Assembly (NCBI GenBank): GCA_964403885.1 | Contig: CAYOHY010000034.1 | Location: forward strand, 1-21,694 | Source: CAYOHY01 sp964403885 | Lineage (GTDB): Bacteria; Actinomycetota; Coriobacteriia; Anaerosomatales; PHET01 | Direction of reading: 5' to 3' | DNA: 21,694 nt | Notes under the pieces: model-generated | What the model was told of the DNA's origin: nothing | Database searches by the model: none | Seen by the model: the letters and a program-made list of their open reading frames with translations, nothing else | In this document: piece by piece, positions 6,982-15,083 of the stretch | How the letters are laid out: the number at the start of each line of letters is the position of its first letter | How positions within the stretch are numbered: position 1 is the stretch's first letter | Translations under genes and position numbers: made by a program

Positions 6982-8898
6982 CTACGGTTTGGGCGTCGTG
7001 GGCACCGGCTTTGCGGGCGGCACCTTGGGCTTGGTGCCCACACGAACGACCTGGACCTTCGGTTTGTACACCGAGACGAATTCGTCTGTGCGTATAACCT
7101 TACCGTCTTTCTTCACGATTCGCTCGACGGTGATGGTGCGGCCATCCACACCTGCGTCTTCGATGGTCTTGGCGCCCAGCGCCATGGTGGGGTCCTTGAT
7201 CTCTTGCACGGGGAACGGCCTCACGTTGCGCCACGGCCCCTTCTTGGCCGTCACGTCGTAGCCGGGGTCCGTGCCGTAGAGCGAGATGGTGATGGAGGAA
7301 CCGGTGTATGAGACCGAGACCAGTATCCAGTCCTCGGTGGTGTTCTTGAACTTGAAGTCGGGTCCACCCCACGAGACGGTGGCGTCTCGGCCGTCGGGGT
7401 AGTGCGAGATGTAGAACGAGTGGTTCTTGCGCTGGACCACCGGCAGGCCGGACTCGAACACCGCGTTGAAGATCGTGGTACCTACCTGACAGATGCCGCC
7501 CCCCAACTGCGGGACGAGCTTGCCGTTCACGATGGCGTTGGCCTCTTTGTAGCCCTTGTCGGCGGTACGCTCGCCCACGGCGCCGTTGAACGAGAAGGTG
7601 CCGCCCGGCGGCACGAGCTTGCCGTCGAGAGCGTCGCCCAACAGGTGGATGTTGTTGACGCGAGGCTTGTTGCCGCCGTCGTAGGTGGTGGTGAACGTCG
7701 AGATGCGCTCGTTGACGCCCATCGCACGGGCATCCTCGGTGGTGATCTCGGGCTCAGATCTGGTGGTCTGCAGGGCGACGGTGCGCTGCGCCGCCGGGTC
7801 CGAGAGGACCTGCGTGAGGTCACTCGCGAGCTTGACCATGTCCGGACCGATGCCGTCTTGCGACGGGATGATCGTCACGGCACCGTTGGTGGTTCGGAAA
7901 CGCGCGTCCTTGGCCGGGCGTCCGATGCCCGCCCCCACCTCAGAGGCCACGTGCTTGCCCACCTTATCAGGCGAGATGCGCGCGATGAGATCGATCTGGG
8001 CCGGCTCGAGCGTGGTGCTGGGCGCCACCGACGCGTCATCGGTGGACGCGTCGCTGCGCACGAACTCGATCCAATCCGCGACCTCAGGGGCCTCGAAGCT
8101 CCACGACTTTTCGTTGAAGGTGACCTTGACCGGCGCCGACAGCATCTGGAGGGCGACGTCGCGCGCTTTGGCGGCGTCGGCGTCAGACACCGCGACCTCG
8201 GCCACGCCCACCGGGGCCTCGACGCGGCGATCGGATGCCATGAGGGCCGCCAGGATCAGCGTGGCTGCCTTGGTGCGGTCGAGTGCTCGGCCGTTCTTTC
8301 CGGGGACGACCTCGGCGCTCGTACCCGAGACGGTCACGTCGGCGTCGACCGGCGCGACATCGGTGCCCTGCGAGATGCGGTCAAGCACGACGCCCATACG
8401 CTCGTCGTCAGCGTACGGTGCGGGTGCGATCTGCTGGCCCGCGGCCCACGCTCGCAGGCGATGGCCCACGGCGACGAGCGCGTTGTCCTCACGGCCCACC
8501 TGCATGGCCTGGTCGACGAGCTTCTGGGTGTCGAACGACACGCCGACATCCTCGGCAGCGACCTTCCACGACTTGTCGCCGTAGGTGACGATGACCGGAC
8601 TCGACGCCGCCTTGGCGGCGAGTTGCGTGTCGAGAAGAAGCTTGGCCTTACCCGGGACGAGGCCGCCCACCTTGACGCCGCTCACGGTGACGCCGGGGTG
8701 AATGCGCCCGGCGGTTGCGGCGGCTTCGCCGACGACAGCCAGCAGCACTACGGCGGCCACCGCGATCGCCGCGATGACGGGGACGTTGTGCTTGACCTTG
8801 TACGACCGATCGGCGGCGCGCTCGACAGCGCGCTGACGGCGGCGCTCGGCGTAGTCGATGTGGGTTTCGCTGATCTGCTCTTCGGTGCTGTCACTCAC
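6982..8898 (-). CDS. VanW family protein with PG-binding-type repeats and C-terminal G5 domain
   Basis: This is a 638-residue membrane-anchored extracytoplasmic protein. The basic cytoplasmic N-terminus (AERRRQRAVERAADRSYKVK) is followed by one transmembrane helix at about 39-58. Two repeats resembling the peptidoglycan-binding domain of YoaR-type proteins follow, one at about 66-210 and one at about 245-380, each with a KSWxxxxxxVG- or KSWSFEAPEVADW-like core. The VanW domain at about 410-545 includes PPGGTFSFN, GGGICQVGTTIFNA and YPDGRDATVSW. A G5-like domain at about 565-622 and a Pro-rich tail close the protein. VanW is named from vancomycin-resistance clusters but its biochemical role is unknown; here a housekeeping wall role is likelier than resistance. 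The start is a GTG; GGAAGCGAG lies upstream at a rather long spacing. It precedes paaK by 46 nt. Confidence 0.92.
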   Translation of the reverse strand: MSDSTEEQISETHIDYAERRRQRAVERAADRSYKVKHNVPVIAAIAVAAVVLLAVVGEAAATAGRIHPGVTVSGVKVGGLVPGKAKLLLDTQLAAKAASSPVIVTYGDKSWKVAAEDVGVSFDTQKLVDQAMQVGREDNALVAVGHRLRAWAAGQQIAPAPYADDERMGVVLDRISQGTDVAPVDADVTVSGTSAEVVPGKNGRALDRTKAATLILAALMASDRRVEAPVGVAEVAVSDADAAKARDVALQMLSAPVKVTFNEKSWSFEAPEVADWIEFVRSDASTDDASVAPSTTLEPAQIDLIARISPDKVGKHVASEVGAGIGRPAKDARFRTTNGAVTIIPSQDGIGPDMVKLASDLTQVLSDPAAQRTVALQTTRSEPEITTEDARAMGVNERISTFTTTYDGGNKPRVNNIHLLGDALDGKLVPPGGTFSFNGAVGERTADKGYKEANAIVNGKLVPQLGGGICQVGTTIFNAVFESGLPVVQRKNHSFYISHYPDGRDATVSWGGPDFKFKNTTEDWILVSVSYTGSSITISLYGTDPGYDVTAKKGPWRNVRPFPVQEIKDPTMALGAKTIEDAGVDGRTITVERIVKKDGKVIRTDEFVSVYKPKVQVVRVGTKPKVPPAKPVPTTPKP

Positions 8899-9016
8899 GT
8901 TGAAAAGACTCGCTTCCGCTGCGGTCGGGATTCACGGGCAGATGTGTCCACGGCATGGAAACCGGGTCGTGACATGATAGCGGTAGTCGCCGCCTTGCCG
9001 AGACATGCGTCACGAG

Positions 9017-9030
9017 CCCGTTACCACGGG
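9017..9030 (-). terminator. Small hairpin downstream of the pyrophosphorylase gene
   Basis: The 164-nt gap 8899-9062 separates the nucleotide-sugar gene from vanW. It contains a perfect 5-bp stem, CCCGT / ACGGG with a 4-nt loop, about 33 nt past the upstream stop codon. There is no T tract on the minus strand, so termination is only a possibility. A TATCAT hexamer at 8974-8979 (minus strand) could be a -10 element for the VanW gene, but I see no good -35 partner. Read-through into vanW is equally likely. Confidence 0.2.
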
Positions 9031-9062
9031 TTATGCGAGTGCGAGGAGCAAGGGACGAGCCA

Positions 9063-11576
9063 TCATCCGGTGGCTGACACCGCGCGCTCGACGACTCCGC
9101 GCCAGTGATCGATCCGTGCCTGGGCGGACGCCATGTCGTCGGCCTCGGCCCACAGTCCGACGGTGGGCTCGGAGTTGTCCGGCAAGACGAGCGCCCACCC
9201 GTCCTCATAGCGCACGCGGACCCCCTCGGTGAGATCGGCGTCCAGGCCTTCGGCAGCATCGGCGACCGCGCGCATGACCGCCCCCTTGCGACCGGTGGGG
9301 CAGAACACCGACTGCTGGATCTTGTGGAACGGCGGCAGTCCGTCGACCACCTGGTCGAGTGTCATGTGCACCGACTCGAGCATACGCACCACCATGCCTG
9401 CGGCAAGCACGCCGTCGAACGCCGGGAAGAAGTCGCCAAAGATGTAGCCGCCCGTGGTGCTGCCGGCAAACGCCGCCCGGCCATCGAGCACCGCCTGCGC
9501 GAGCGCACGGCGGGAACGCCCCGGGCGGATGACCTCGCGTCCGTGCGCCGCAGCGATGCGCTCCACGGCGCGCGAGGCCGAGAGCGGCACCGCGATGGGC
9601 CCGCATTCGTCGTGGCGCGTGCGGCACCACAGGTCGACCACCGCGTGCAGCGCGGTGTCTGCTTCGAGCAACCTGCCGGTAGGCGTCATGAACCGAGCCC
9701 GTTCCGCCGAGCGGTCGAACACGACGCCGACATCTCCGCCAAACAGCTCAACCCCGCGCCTCAGCAGCTCGAGGGACTCGGTGGTCGCGTCACCGCACGC
9801 GACATCGGCCTCCGAGTCGACGACCGCGTTGAGCGTCATGAGGTTGATGTTCCATCGGTGAGCGATCAGGGGCAGTGACAGCGAGGCCGAGCCGCACCCC
9901 ATGTCGGCGACCATCTTGGACCACGCGCCCGCCAACCCCGCGTCCTGCACGGCCTCATCGAGCGCAGCGATGTAGTACTCGAGCGGTCGGGGCGGGTAGA
10001 TGATCTCGCCCACCTCTTCGAAGAAGGACCGCCTGAACTCCCCTCGGAAGTAGAGGCGTTCGATCTTCTTCTGCTCCCACGGGGCGATGTCGAGCCCGTC
10101 CGGGTCGAAGAAGCGTATCTCGAGCGACTGCGGCTCGGCAGGTGATACCGCGACGTGGATGCCGCCCACACAGCGGGTCTTTTGCGTGGTGAAACGACTC
10201 ACAGCCGGAGAGGCGACGCGTAGATCGCGCACGTTCATCCCGGCGGCGTTGAGGCCTGCGACCATCGCTCGCTTGACCATGCGCGCGGCCCGCGAGGTGT
10301 CCCGAGTCACGACCACGTGACCGCCTCGAGGCAACACCGAGCCAAACGCCTCGGCGACGCGCAGGGCGAGCTCCGGTGTGATGTCGATACCGACGAGCCC
10401 CGAGATGCCGGCGTTGGCGAAGATCGAACGAACGCCGGTCGACTCCCAGATGAGCGAGGAGGTCACCGTCGCCGAGGGCTCGATGCGCTTGTACGGGAAG
10501 ATCTGCGCATCGGCGCTCACGTGGGCCCCCTGCCCCACCGCGCTCTCACTGCCGATCACCACGCCCACCTCGACCACGGCACGCGCTCTGACGTCGACCT
10601 GTCGGCACAGCACCGCGCCGGACACCGACGCCTGACGGCCGACGAACGCGTCGTCCCACAGGATCGAGTGGCCTACCCGGGCATCGATCCCGATGACGCA
10701 GTTGTCTCCGATGACCGTGTAGTCACCGATGACCGCCCCCTCGCGGATCTTCACGTTCTCCCCGATGACCACCTTGTCACCCAAGGTGACCGTGGGGTCC
10801 ACCGACGCACTCTCGGCCACCCACAGTCCCTCGCGGGCGCGGACACCCGGCACGAACACCATCGCGTTGCCGTCAAGCACGTCGCGGTGCACCTGCACGT
10901 AGCTCTCGCGGCCGCCCACATCACACCAGTAGCCGTCGACCACCATGCCGTAGAGCGCGTGGCCTTGCTCCATCAGCTTGGGGAAGAGCTCCGAGGAGAA
11001 GTCGTAGGGCTGGCCCTCCGGAATCTCGTCGAGCACCCACGGCTCGATGACGTAGATGCCGGTGTTGATCCGGTCACTGAACACCTGCCCCCACGTGGGC
11101 TTCTCCAAGAAGCGCTCGATCCTGCCGTCGCCGTCGGTGACGACCACGCCGAACTCCAGCGGATCCGAGACGGCCTTCAGCGCGAGCGTCACCGCACCCC
11201 CATGCGATCTGTGGAACTCGATGACGGCCGACAGGTCGATGTCGGTGAGCGCATCCCCGCTGACCACGATGAACGGCTCGTCTCGCGGGAGCAGCGCGGC
11301 GGCGTTTCGCACCGAGCCGGCGGTACCCAGCGGGGACTCCTCGATCGCATAGTCGATCGACACGCCCCACTCTTCGCCCGCGCCAAAGTAGTCTTGGATC
11401 ACTTGGGGCATGAAGGCCAACGTCGCGACGATCTCGTCGATCCCATGGTGCTTCACGAGCCCCACGATGTGCTCCATCACCGGCTGGTTGACCACCGGGA
11501 CCATGGGCTTTGGCAACAGCGACGTCAGGGGGCGCAGGCGAGTGCCCTCTCCCCCGGCCATGATGACTGCCTTCAC
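9063..11576 (-). CDS. NDP-sugar pyrophosphorylase (mannose-1-phosphate guanylyltransferase type) fused to a degenerate phosphomannomutase domain
   Basis: This is an 837-residue three-part protein. Residues 1-235 form a GT-A nucleotidyltransferase with GGEGTRLRPLT (8-18), KPMVPV (23-28) and VVSGDALTDIDL (104-115). Residues 250-370 form a left-handed beta-helix with hexapeptide repeats (VTLGDKVVIGENVKIREGAV). Residues 380-830 align with phosphomannomutase/phosphoglucomutase. The mutase half is degraded: the TASHNP phosphoserine loop reads AVSPAEP (Ser478 kept), the DGDxDR metal loop reads DRSAER (621-626), the GExSGH sugar loop reads GSTTGG (705-710), and the RPSGTEP phosphate loop reads LPDNSEP (798-804). 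The front half probably makes GDP-mannose or another NDP-sugar for envelope glycans; the rear half is probably inactive or regulatory. The GTG start has an AGGGG SD site. It lies 30 nt after the CDP-alcohol phosphatidyltransferase. Confidence 0.93.
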   Translation of the reverse strand: MKAVIMAGGEGTRLRPLTSLLPKPMVPVVNQPVMEHIVGLVKHHGIDEIVATLAFMPQVIQDYFGAGEEWGVSIDYAIEESPLGTAGSVRNAAALLPRDEPFIVVSGDALTDIDLSAVIEFHRSHGGAVTLALKAVSDPLEFGVVVTDGDGRIERFLEKPTWGQVFSDRINTGIYVIEPWVLDEIPEGQPYDFSSELFPKLMEQGHALYGMVVDGYWCDVGGRESYVQVHRDVLDGNAMVFVPGVRAREGLWVAESASVDPTVTLGDKVVIGENVKIREGAVIGDYTVIGDNCVIGIDARVGHSILWDDAFVGRQASVSGAVLCRQVDVRARAVVEVGVVIGSESAVGQGAHVSADAQIFPYKRIEPSATVTSSLIWESTGVRSIFANAGISGLVGIDITPELALRVAEAFGSVLPRGGHVVVTRDTSRAARMVKRAMVAGLNAAGMNVRDLRVASPAVSRFTTQKTRCVGGIHVAVSPAEPQSLEIRFFDPDGLDIAPWEQKKIERLYFRGEFRRSFFEEVGEIIYPPRPLEYYIAALDEAVQDAGLAGAWSKMVADMGCGSASLSLPLIAHRWNINLMTLNAVVDSEADVACGDATTESLELLRRGVELFGGDVGVVFDRSAERARFMTPTGRLLEADTALHAVVDLWCRTRHDECGPIAVPLSASRAVERIAAAHGREVIRPGRSRRALAQAVLDGRAAFAGSTTGGYIFGDFFPAFDGVLAAGMVVRMLESVHMTLDQVVDGLPPFHKIQQSVFCPTGRKGAVMRAVADAAEGLDADLTEGVRVRYEDGWALVLPDNSEPTVGLWAEADDMASAQARIDHWRGVVERAVSATG

Positions 11577-11606
11577 GACACACCCCTCATTGCGATCGAT
11601 CGAAGG

Positions 11607-12254
11607 TCAGGCGACCTCCGACAACGCTCGGCGCGACTGCGCGGTATAGATCACGGCGGTGGCCAGCGAGGTGGCCACACCGGCGTACACGAACCACATC
11701 CACACGGCCACCGGCTCGCTCCCCCAGCCCGGCAGCCCCGGCGCCTCGACCAGTCCCAGCCCCGGAACCATTGGCCAGTTCAGGATCAGACCCGAGAACC
11801 CCACGAGCAGCAGCAGCGTGGTGACCTTGCCGATGTAGGCGACCTGCGGTCGCCGAGCACCGCGCCGAGCCAACACGTACGCGCCACCCAACAAGAACAG
11901 GTCCCGACCCAGCAGCAGCAAGACGATCCACAGCGGGATGCGTCCCTCCAGGTAGAGCCCCACGACCCCCGAGGCGATCAAGAGCCGGTCGACCAGGGGA
12001 TCGATGGCCTTGCCCAGCTCGGTGACCGTGCCCGTCCTGCGCGCGATCTGGCCGTCAACCCAGTCGGTGGATGCGGCGACCGCGAACAGCAGAAACGCGA
12101 GCACGTCGTTGCGCCCGGAGATCAAGACCGCGAAGAAGAACGGGATCATGATCAAACGCAGAACCGTGATGATGTTGGCTACGGTGTAGATGTCGTGGCT
12201 GTGGTTCTGCCCGCTGTCCGTGGCCGCCGCTCGCTGTTCTTCCTCTACCACCAC
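11607..12254 (-). CDS. CDP-alcohol phosphatidyltransferase (PgsA-like)
   Basis: This is an integral membrane enzyme that transfers a phosphatidyl group from CDP-diacylglycerol to an alcohol in phospholipid synthesis. The full family signature is present at residues 64-89 of the 215-residue product: D64, D67-G68, A71-R72, G81, D85 and D89 (DWVDGQIAR, then GKAIDPLVD). About six hydrophobic segments follow the usual topology, beginning NIITVLRLIMIPFFFAVLI. It is most like phosphatidylglycerophosphate synthase, but phosphatidylinositol-phosphate or cardiolipin synthases share the motif, so no symbol is given. The frame is open to 12350, but the start is the GTG at 12254: an ideal AGGAGG (12260-12265) sits 5 nt before it. 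It overlaps the end of corA by 10 nt, implying translational coupling. Confidence 0.92.
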   Translation of the reverse strand: MVVEEEQRAAATDSGQNHSHDIYTVANIITVLRLIMIPFFFAVLISGRNDVLAFLLFAVAASTDWVDGQIARRTGTVTELGKAIDPLVDRLLIASGVVGLYLEGRIPLWIVLLLLGRDLFLLGGAYVLARRGARRPQVAYIGKVTTLLLLVGFSGLILNWPMVPGLGLVEAPGLPGWGSEPVAVWMWFVYAGVATSLATAVIYTAQSRRALSEVA

Positions 12255-13198
12255 TTCTTCCTCCTGAAGAAGGCCACCATGACCGCGGCCACGGTGATCA
12301 TGACGATGGCCATCGATGGAAACGCCCACCGCGCCGTGGGAGGCGGCCACATACCGCCGAGAAGGTTCATCCCGTAGATACCCGAGATGAGCGTCAGAGC
12401 ACCGATGACCACGGTGACCACAGTGAGCACCTTCATGATCTCGTTCAGGCGGTTCGACTGCGCCGAGAGGTAGATGTCCATGACTGCCGAACCGATGTCT
12501 CGGTAGCTCTCGAGCGAGTCCTCGGCGTGTGCGAGGTGGTCGACGATGTCGTCGAAGTATCGGTACGCGTCGGCACTGACGAGCTGGGGTTCGCGCGCGA
12601 TCGCGCGGATGATGTCACGCTCCGGCGCCACGGTGCGGTGCAACACGAGCAGCTGCCTCCTGAGCGCGTACAGCCGCTCCAGGTCCTCGCGCTGCGGCTC
12701 GTCGAGCATGCTGTCCTCGACGATCTCGAACTGGTCGCCGACGCCGTCGACCACCGGCAGCAGCGAATCGACCAGCCGATCGATGATCGCGTGCAGTATC
12801 CACGCGGGGCCCAGCCGCATGAGCCGATCGATGTCTGTGCATACCTCGTCGATCGCCTCGACCGGACCTTCGTGCGAGGTGACGAGGTGCCCTTCGCCAA
12901 GGAACACGTCGAGCTCGCGCAGCACCACCACCTCATTGCTCGTGAGGTGCGGAGTCAGCCACACGAGGAAGGGGCCCTCAGGGTACAAGTCGAGCTTGGG
13001 GCGTGGTTGACGGTGCAGGGCGTCCTCGACGGCGAGCGGGTGCAGTCCCAGCGGGGCCTCGAGTTGCCGGTACACCTCGGCGTCCGGATCGGTCACGTCG
13101 ATCCAACACCACCGAGACCCTACCGCCGTTGCGAGATCGCTCAGATCACCGTGGCGCACCACGTCGTCGGCCTCGACCCAATACACGTGGACATCAGC
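12245..13198 (-). CDS. corA: CorA-family divalent cation transporter
   Basis: This is a CorA/ZntB-type channel or transporter for Mg2+ (possibly Co2+ or Zn2+), active as a membrane pentamer. The protein is about 317 residues. It has a large acidic cytoplasmic domain (HPLAVEDALHRQPRPKLDLYPEG, then the long helix FEIVEDSMLDEPQREDLERLYALRRQLLVLHR) followed by two C-terminal transmembrane helices, with the signature YGMN at the end of the first (LISGIYGMNLLGG) and a basic tail FFRRKKWW. The GTG at 13198 is chosen because AGGCGGGG precedes it at a good spacing and homologues start near ADVHVYW. A GTG at 13237 is an alternative but would lie inside a palindrome. It is the first gene of the series corA, phosphatidyltransferase, pyrophosphorylase, and is divergent from the STAS-like gene. 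Confidence 0.94.
   Translation of the reverse strand, partial: ADVHVYWVEADDVVRHGDLSDLATAVGSRWCWIDVTDPDAEVYRQLEAPLGLHPLAVEDALHRQPRPKLDLYPEGPFLVWLTPHLTSNEVVVLRELDVFLGEGHLVTSHEGPVEAIDEVCTDIDRLMRLGPAWILHAIIDRLVDSLLPVVDGVGDQFEIVEDSMLDEPQREDLERLYALRRQLLVLHRTVAPERDIIRAIAREPQLVSADAYRYFDDIVDHLAHAEDSLESYRDIGSAVMDIYLSAQSNRLNEIMKVLTVVTVVIGALTLISGIYGMNLLGGMWPPPTARWAFPSMAIVMITVAAVMVAFFRRKKWW
12260..12265 (-). promoter_or_regulatory. Ribosome binding site fixing the phosphatidyltransferase start
   Basis: The perfect AGGAGG lies inside the last codons of corA, 5 nt upstream of GTG 12252-12254. It argues against the longer in-frame start at 12350 and makes the two genes overlap by 10 nt. Confidence 0.8.
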
Positions 13199-13233
13199 CA
13201 CGAAATCCCCGCCTTTCCGCTTAGGACACGATG

Positions 13234-13256
13234 ACACTGGGCACTGCTTCCAGTGT
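13234..13256. promoter_or_regulatory. Perfect inverted repeat upstream of corA
   Basis: The gap 13199-13353 between corA and the STAS-like gene carries ACACTGG (13234-13240) and CCAGTGT (13250-13256), a perfect 7-bp dyad with a 9-nt spacer. It lies 36 nt before the chosen corA start, placing it in the promoter or leader. It could be an operator or an RNA stem-loop. No regulator is assigned. Confidence 0.4.
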
Positions 13257-13353
13257 ACCCACCACGGAGCTGATGGCTGCGCTGGGTATGAGCGTTGTGA
13301 AGCCTTGGCTCACGCACCACGAACATCACATCGGACGGTAAGGGGTCACGACG

Positions 13354-13722
13354 ATGCCGACTCAGATCCGTGTGGTTCACGCCCATGAGTTCATCCAGGC
13401 CACACCCGAGGGCACGCTCGACCTCACCGCCAGCAAGGCGTTGCTGATAGAGATCGCGTTGTTCTCGGCGCCCGAGGACGACTACGACATCATCTTGGAC
13501 CTGCGTGGCGTCGACGCGACACTGTCCGTGGCCGAGCTGTGGGAGCTGGCCGCCGAGCTCCATCGGTACCCGGGAGTGTTCGCGCGAAAGACCGCCGTCA
13601 TCGTCCCCCAAGAGGACTTCGACCACACCGGGTTCTTCGCGTCCGCGGCACGTGACCAAGGATTCAAGGTCCGCGCATTCACCTCGGCGGGCGAGGCCAT
13701 GGAGTGGCTTGCTGAGGGGTAG
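13354..13722 (+). CDS. Small STAS/SpoIIAA-like protein
   Basis: This is a 122-residue soluble protein with alternating strands and helices. The order resembles STAS or SpoIIAA-like folds: QIRVVHAHEFIQATPEGTLDL, then DYDIILDLRGVDATLSVAELWELAAEL, FARKTAVIVPQ, and a C-terminal helix SAGEAMEWLAEG. These folds are used in anti-sigma antagonists and in small membrane- or partner-binding proteins. I recognise no phosphorylatable Ser motif with confidence, so a partner-switching role is not claimed. The ATG follows AAGGGG at an acceptable spacing. It is 49 nt upstream of the transmembrane oxidoreductase on the same strand and is probably co-transcribed with it. The function is unknown, and the fold call is by pattern only. 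Confidence 0.8.
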   Translation: MPTQIRVVHAHEFIQATPEGTLDLTASKALLIEIALFSAPEDDYDIILDLRGVDATLSVAELWELAAELHRYPGVFARKTAVIVPQEDFDHTGFFASAARDQGFKVRAFTSAGEAMEWLAEG

Positions 13723-13771
13723 CGCCCATGCAGCTGCGAGCACAGCACTCGATCGACAGTGAGAGAGGCTC

Positions 13772-15046
13772 ATGCAGTCAGGCATCGCTCGAGACGTCAG
13801 GGCCCGCTCCGTACTGTTCGCGGCAGTGGTCGCATCGCACTGCGTCGTGTGGGTGTCGGTGGCGTTGTTCGTCTCCCCGGGGCTGGTGCCCCCCGTGCAG
13901 ATGGTCGCGGAGTGGCTCTCCAGTCTCGCAGTGGTGCTGATGTCGCTGAATCTGATCCTCGCGACACGCATGCGGACGATCGAGCGCGCTTTGGGCGGTC
14001 TCGACAAGGTGTTCGTCACCCATCGCCTGACCGGCCTGAGCATCGCGGCTCTCGTCACCAGCCACTTCCTCATCGTGCCCAAGTCCGTGGGCTACGTGTC
14101 CAGCAAGCCTGTGGGCTACACCATGCTCCCCCTGCTCCTCCTGTCGATCTTCGTCGCCTCGGCACCTCGATTCCCCTGGCGACGTGCCGTACCCCTTCGC
14201 TACCAAGACTGGAAGCTCCTTCACCGCTTCCAGGGCCTCTTCGTCGCGGCCGCCGTTACCCACTCGCTCCTCGCGCCCTCGTACGTGCGTCGGGTCCCCC
14301 TCATGGCGGCGTATGTCTATGGCATCGCGACACTGGGGCTGATCGCGTGGGTGTACCGCGAGACGCTGTTCGGCACGCTTGGCCCCGTTCACCCGTTCAC
14401 CGTGCAGCGGTCTCGTCACGTGGCTGAGGACGTGCTCGAGGTGACGCTGACCCCCGATGCCGACGCGATTCCGCGAGTGGCGGGGCAGTTCGTCTTCGTG
14501 TCGTTTGGGCGCAGTCGACTACGCGAGCAGCACCCGTTCACGGTGAGCAACGCACCAACCGACTCGCTCCGGCTCTCGATCAAGGCCTCAGGGGACTTCA
14601 CGCGCGCGCTGATGGACGGCGTGCCTCAGGGTTCGACTGCGCGCGTCGAGGGTCCGTACGGCATGTTCGACTTCCGCGCGGGTCGCATGCGACAGGTGTG
14701 GCTCGCAGGCGGGATAGGCATAACCCCGTTCCTGTCTATGGCGGCAGCCCTGGACAACGGCCATCGCGTCACCCTCGTGTGGAGCGTCAGCACGCGCGAT
14801 GACGCGGTGTACTCGGCGGAGCTTACCGCGCTGGCCGAGCGGGTCAGTTCCCTCGAGGTGGTCATCCACGAGACGGCGACGTCCGGGCATCTGCGGCTGA
14901 ATGACCTGATGAGCACCGCAGAGCTCGCGGCAACCACCGCCTACCTGTGCGGCCCGATCCAGATGCGACGCGCATTGGTCGAACAGCTCAGGGCCGCCGG
15001 TGTGCCCCGAAGCGAGATCCACTACGAGGAGTTCCGGCTCCGGTAG
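13772..15046 (+). CDS. Haem/flavin transmembrane oxidoreductase (ferric-reductase-like plus ferredoxin-NADP reductase domains)
   Basis: This 424-residue protein moves electrons from NAD(P)H through FAD to membrane haem. Residues 13-195 hold about six transmembrane helices with two histidine pairs, His84/His98 (THRLTGLSIAALVTSHF) and His151/His164 (LHRFQGLFVAAAVTH), at spacings typical of bis-haem ferric reductase domains. Residues 205-424 form the reductase module: FAD motif HPFTVSN (254-260), GPYG (294-297), nucleotide-binding GGIGITP (313-319), YLCGP (391-395) and the C-terminal YEEFRLR. There is no ferredoxin domain. The acceptor (Fe3+, oxygen, quinone or a periplasmic partner such as an MsrP-like enzyme) cannot be read from the sequence. 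A GAGAGG site precedes the ATG. It follows the STAS-like gene. Confidence 0.9.
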   Translation: MQSGIARDVRARSVLFAAVVASHCVVWVSVALFVSPGLVPPVQMVAEWLSSLAVVLMSLNLILATRMRTIERALGGLDKVFVTHRLTGLSIAALVTSHFLIVPKSVGYVSSKPVGYTMLPLLLLSIFVASAPRFPWRRAVPLRYQDWKLLHRFQGLFVAAAVTHSLLAPSYVRRVPLMAAYVYGIATLGLIAWVYRETLFGTLGPVHPFTVQRSRHVAEDVLEVTLTPDADAIPRVAGQFVFVSFGRSRLREQHPFTVSNAPTDSLRLSIKASGDFTRALMDGVPQGSTARVEGPYGMFDFRAGRMRQVWLAGGIGITPFLSMAAALDNGHRVTLVWSVSTRDDAVYSAELTALAERVSSLEVVIHETATSGHLRLNDLMSTAELAATTAYLCGPIQMRRALVEQLRAAGVPRSEIHYEEFRLR

Positions 15047-15083
15047 TGCCGCTGCGGCAACAGGAGGCCTCGGGCGCTGTCCT

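Noticed and set aside
6982..8898. VanW gene as evidence of a vancomycin-resistance cluster
   Set aside because: No vanHAX, vanY or VanRS-type genes are present. VanW/G5 proteins are widespread outside resistance clusters.
7402..9108. 568-residue plus-strand open frame
   Set aside because: It is antisense to the VanW gene, whose motifs are unambiguous; the plus-strand product has none.
12255..12350. Longer N-terminus for the CDP-alcohol phosphatidyltransferase
   Set aside because: The segment is antisense-like, rich in His, Gly and Arg, inside corA, and a perfect AGGAGG marks the GTG at 12254.
10317..12377. 686-residue plus-strand open frame
   Set aside because: It is antisense to the pyrophosphorylase and phosphatidyltransferase genes. 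Its composition (His, Arg, Asp, Gln) is typical of a shadow frame and it has no domain pattern.
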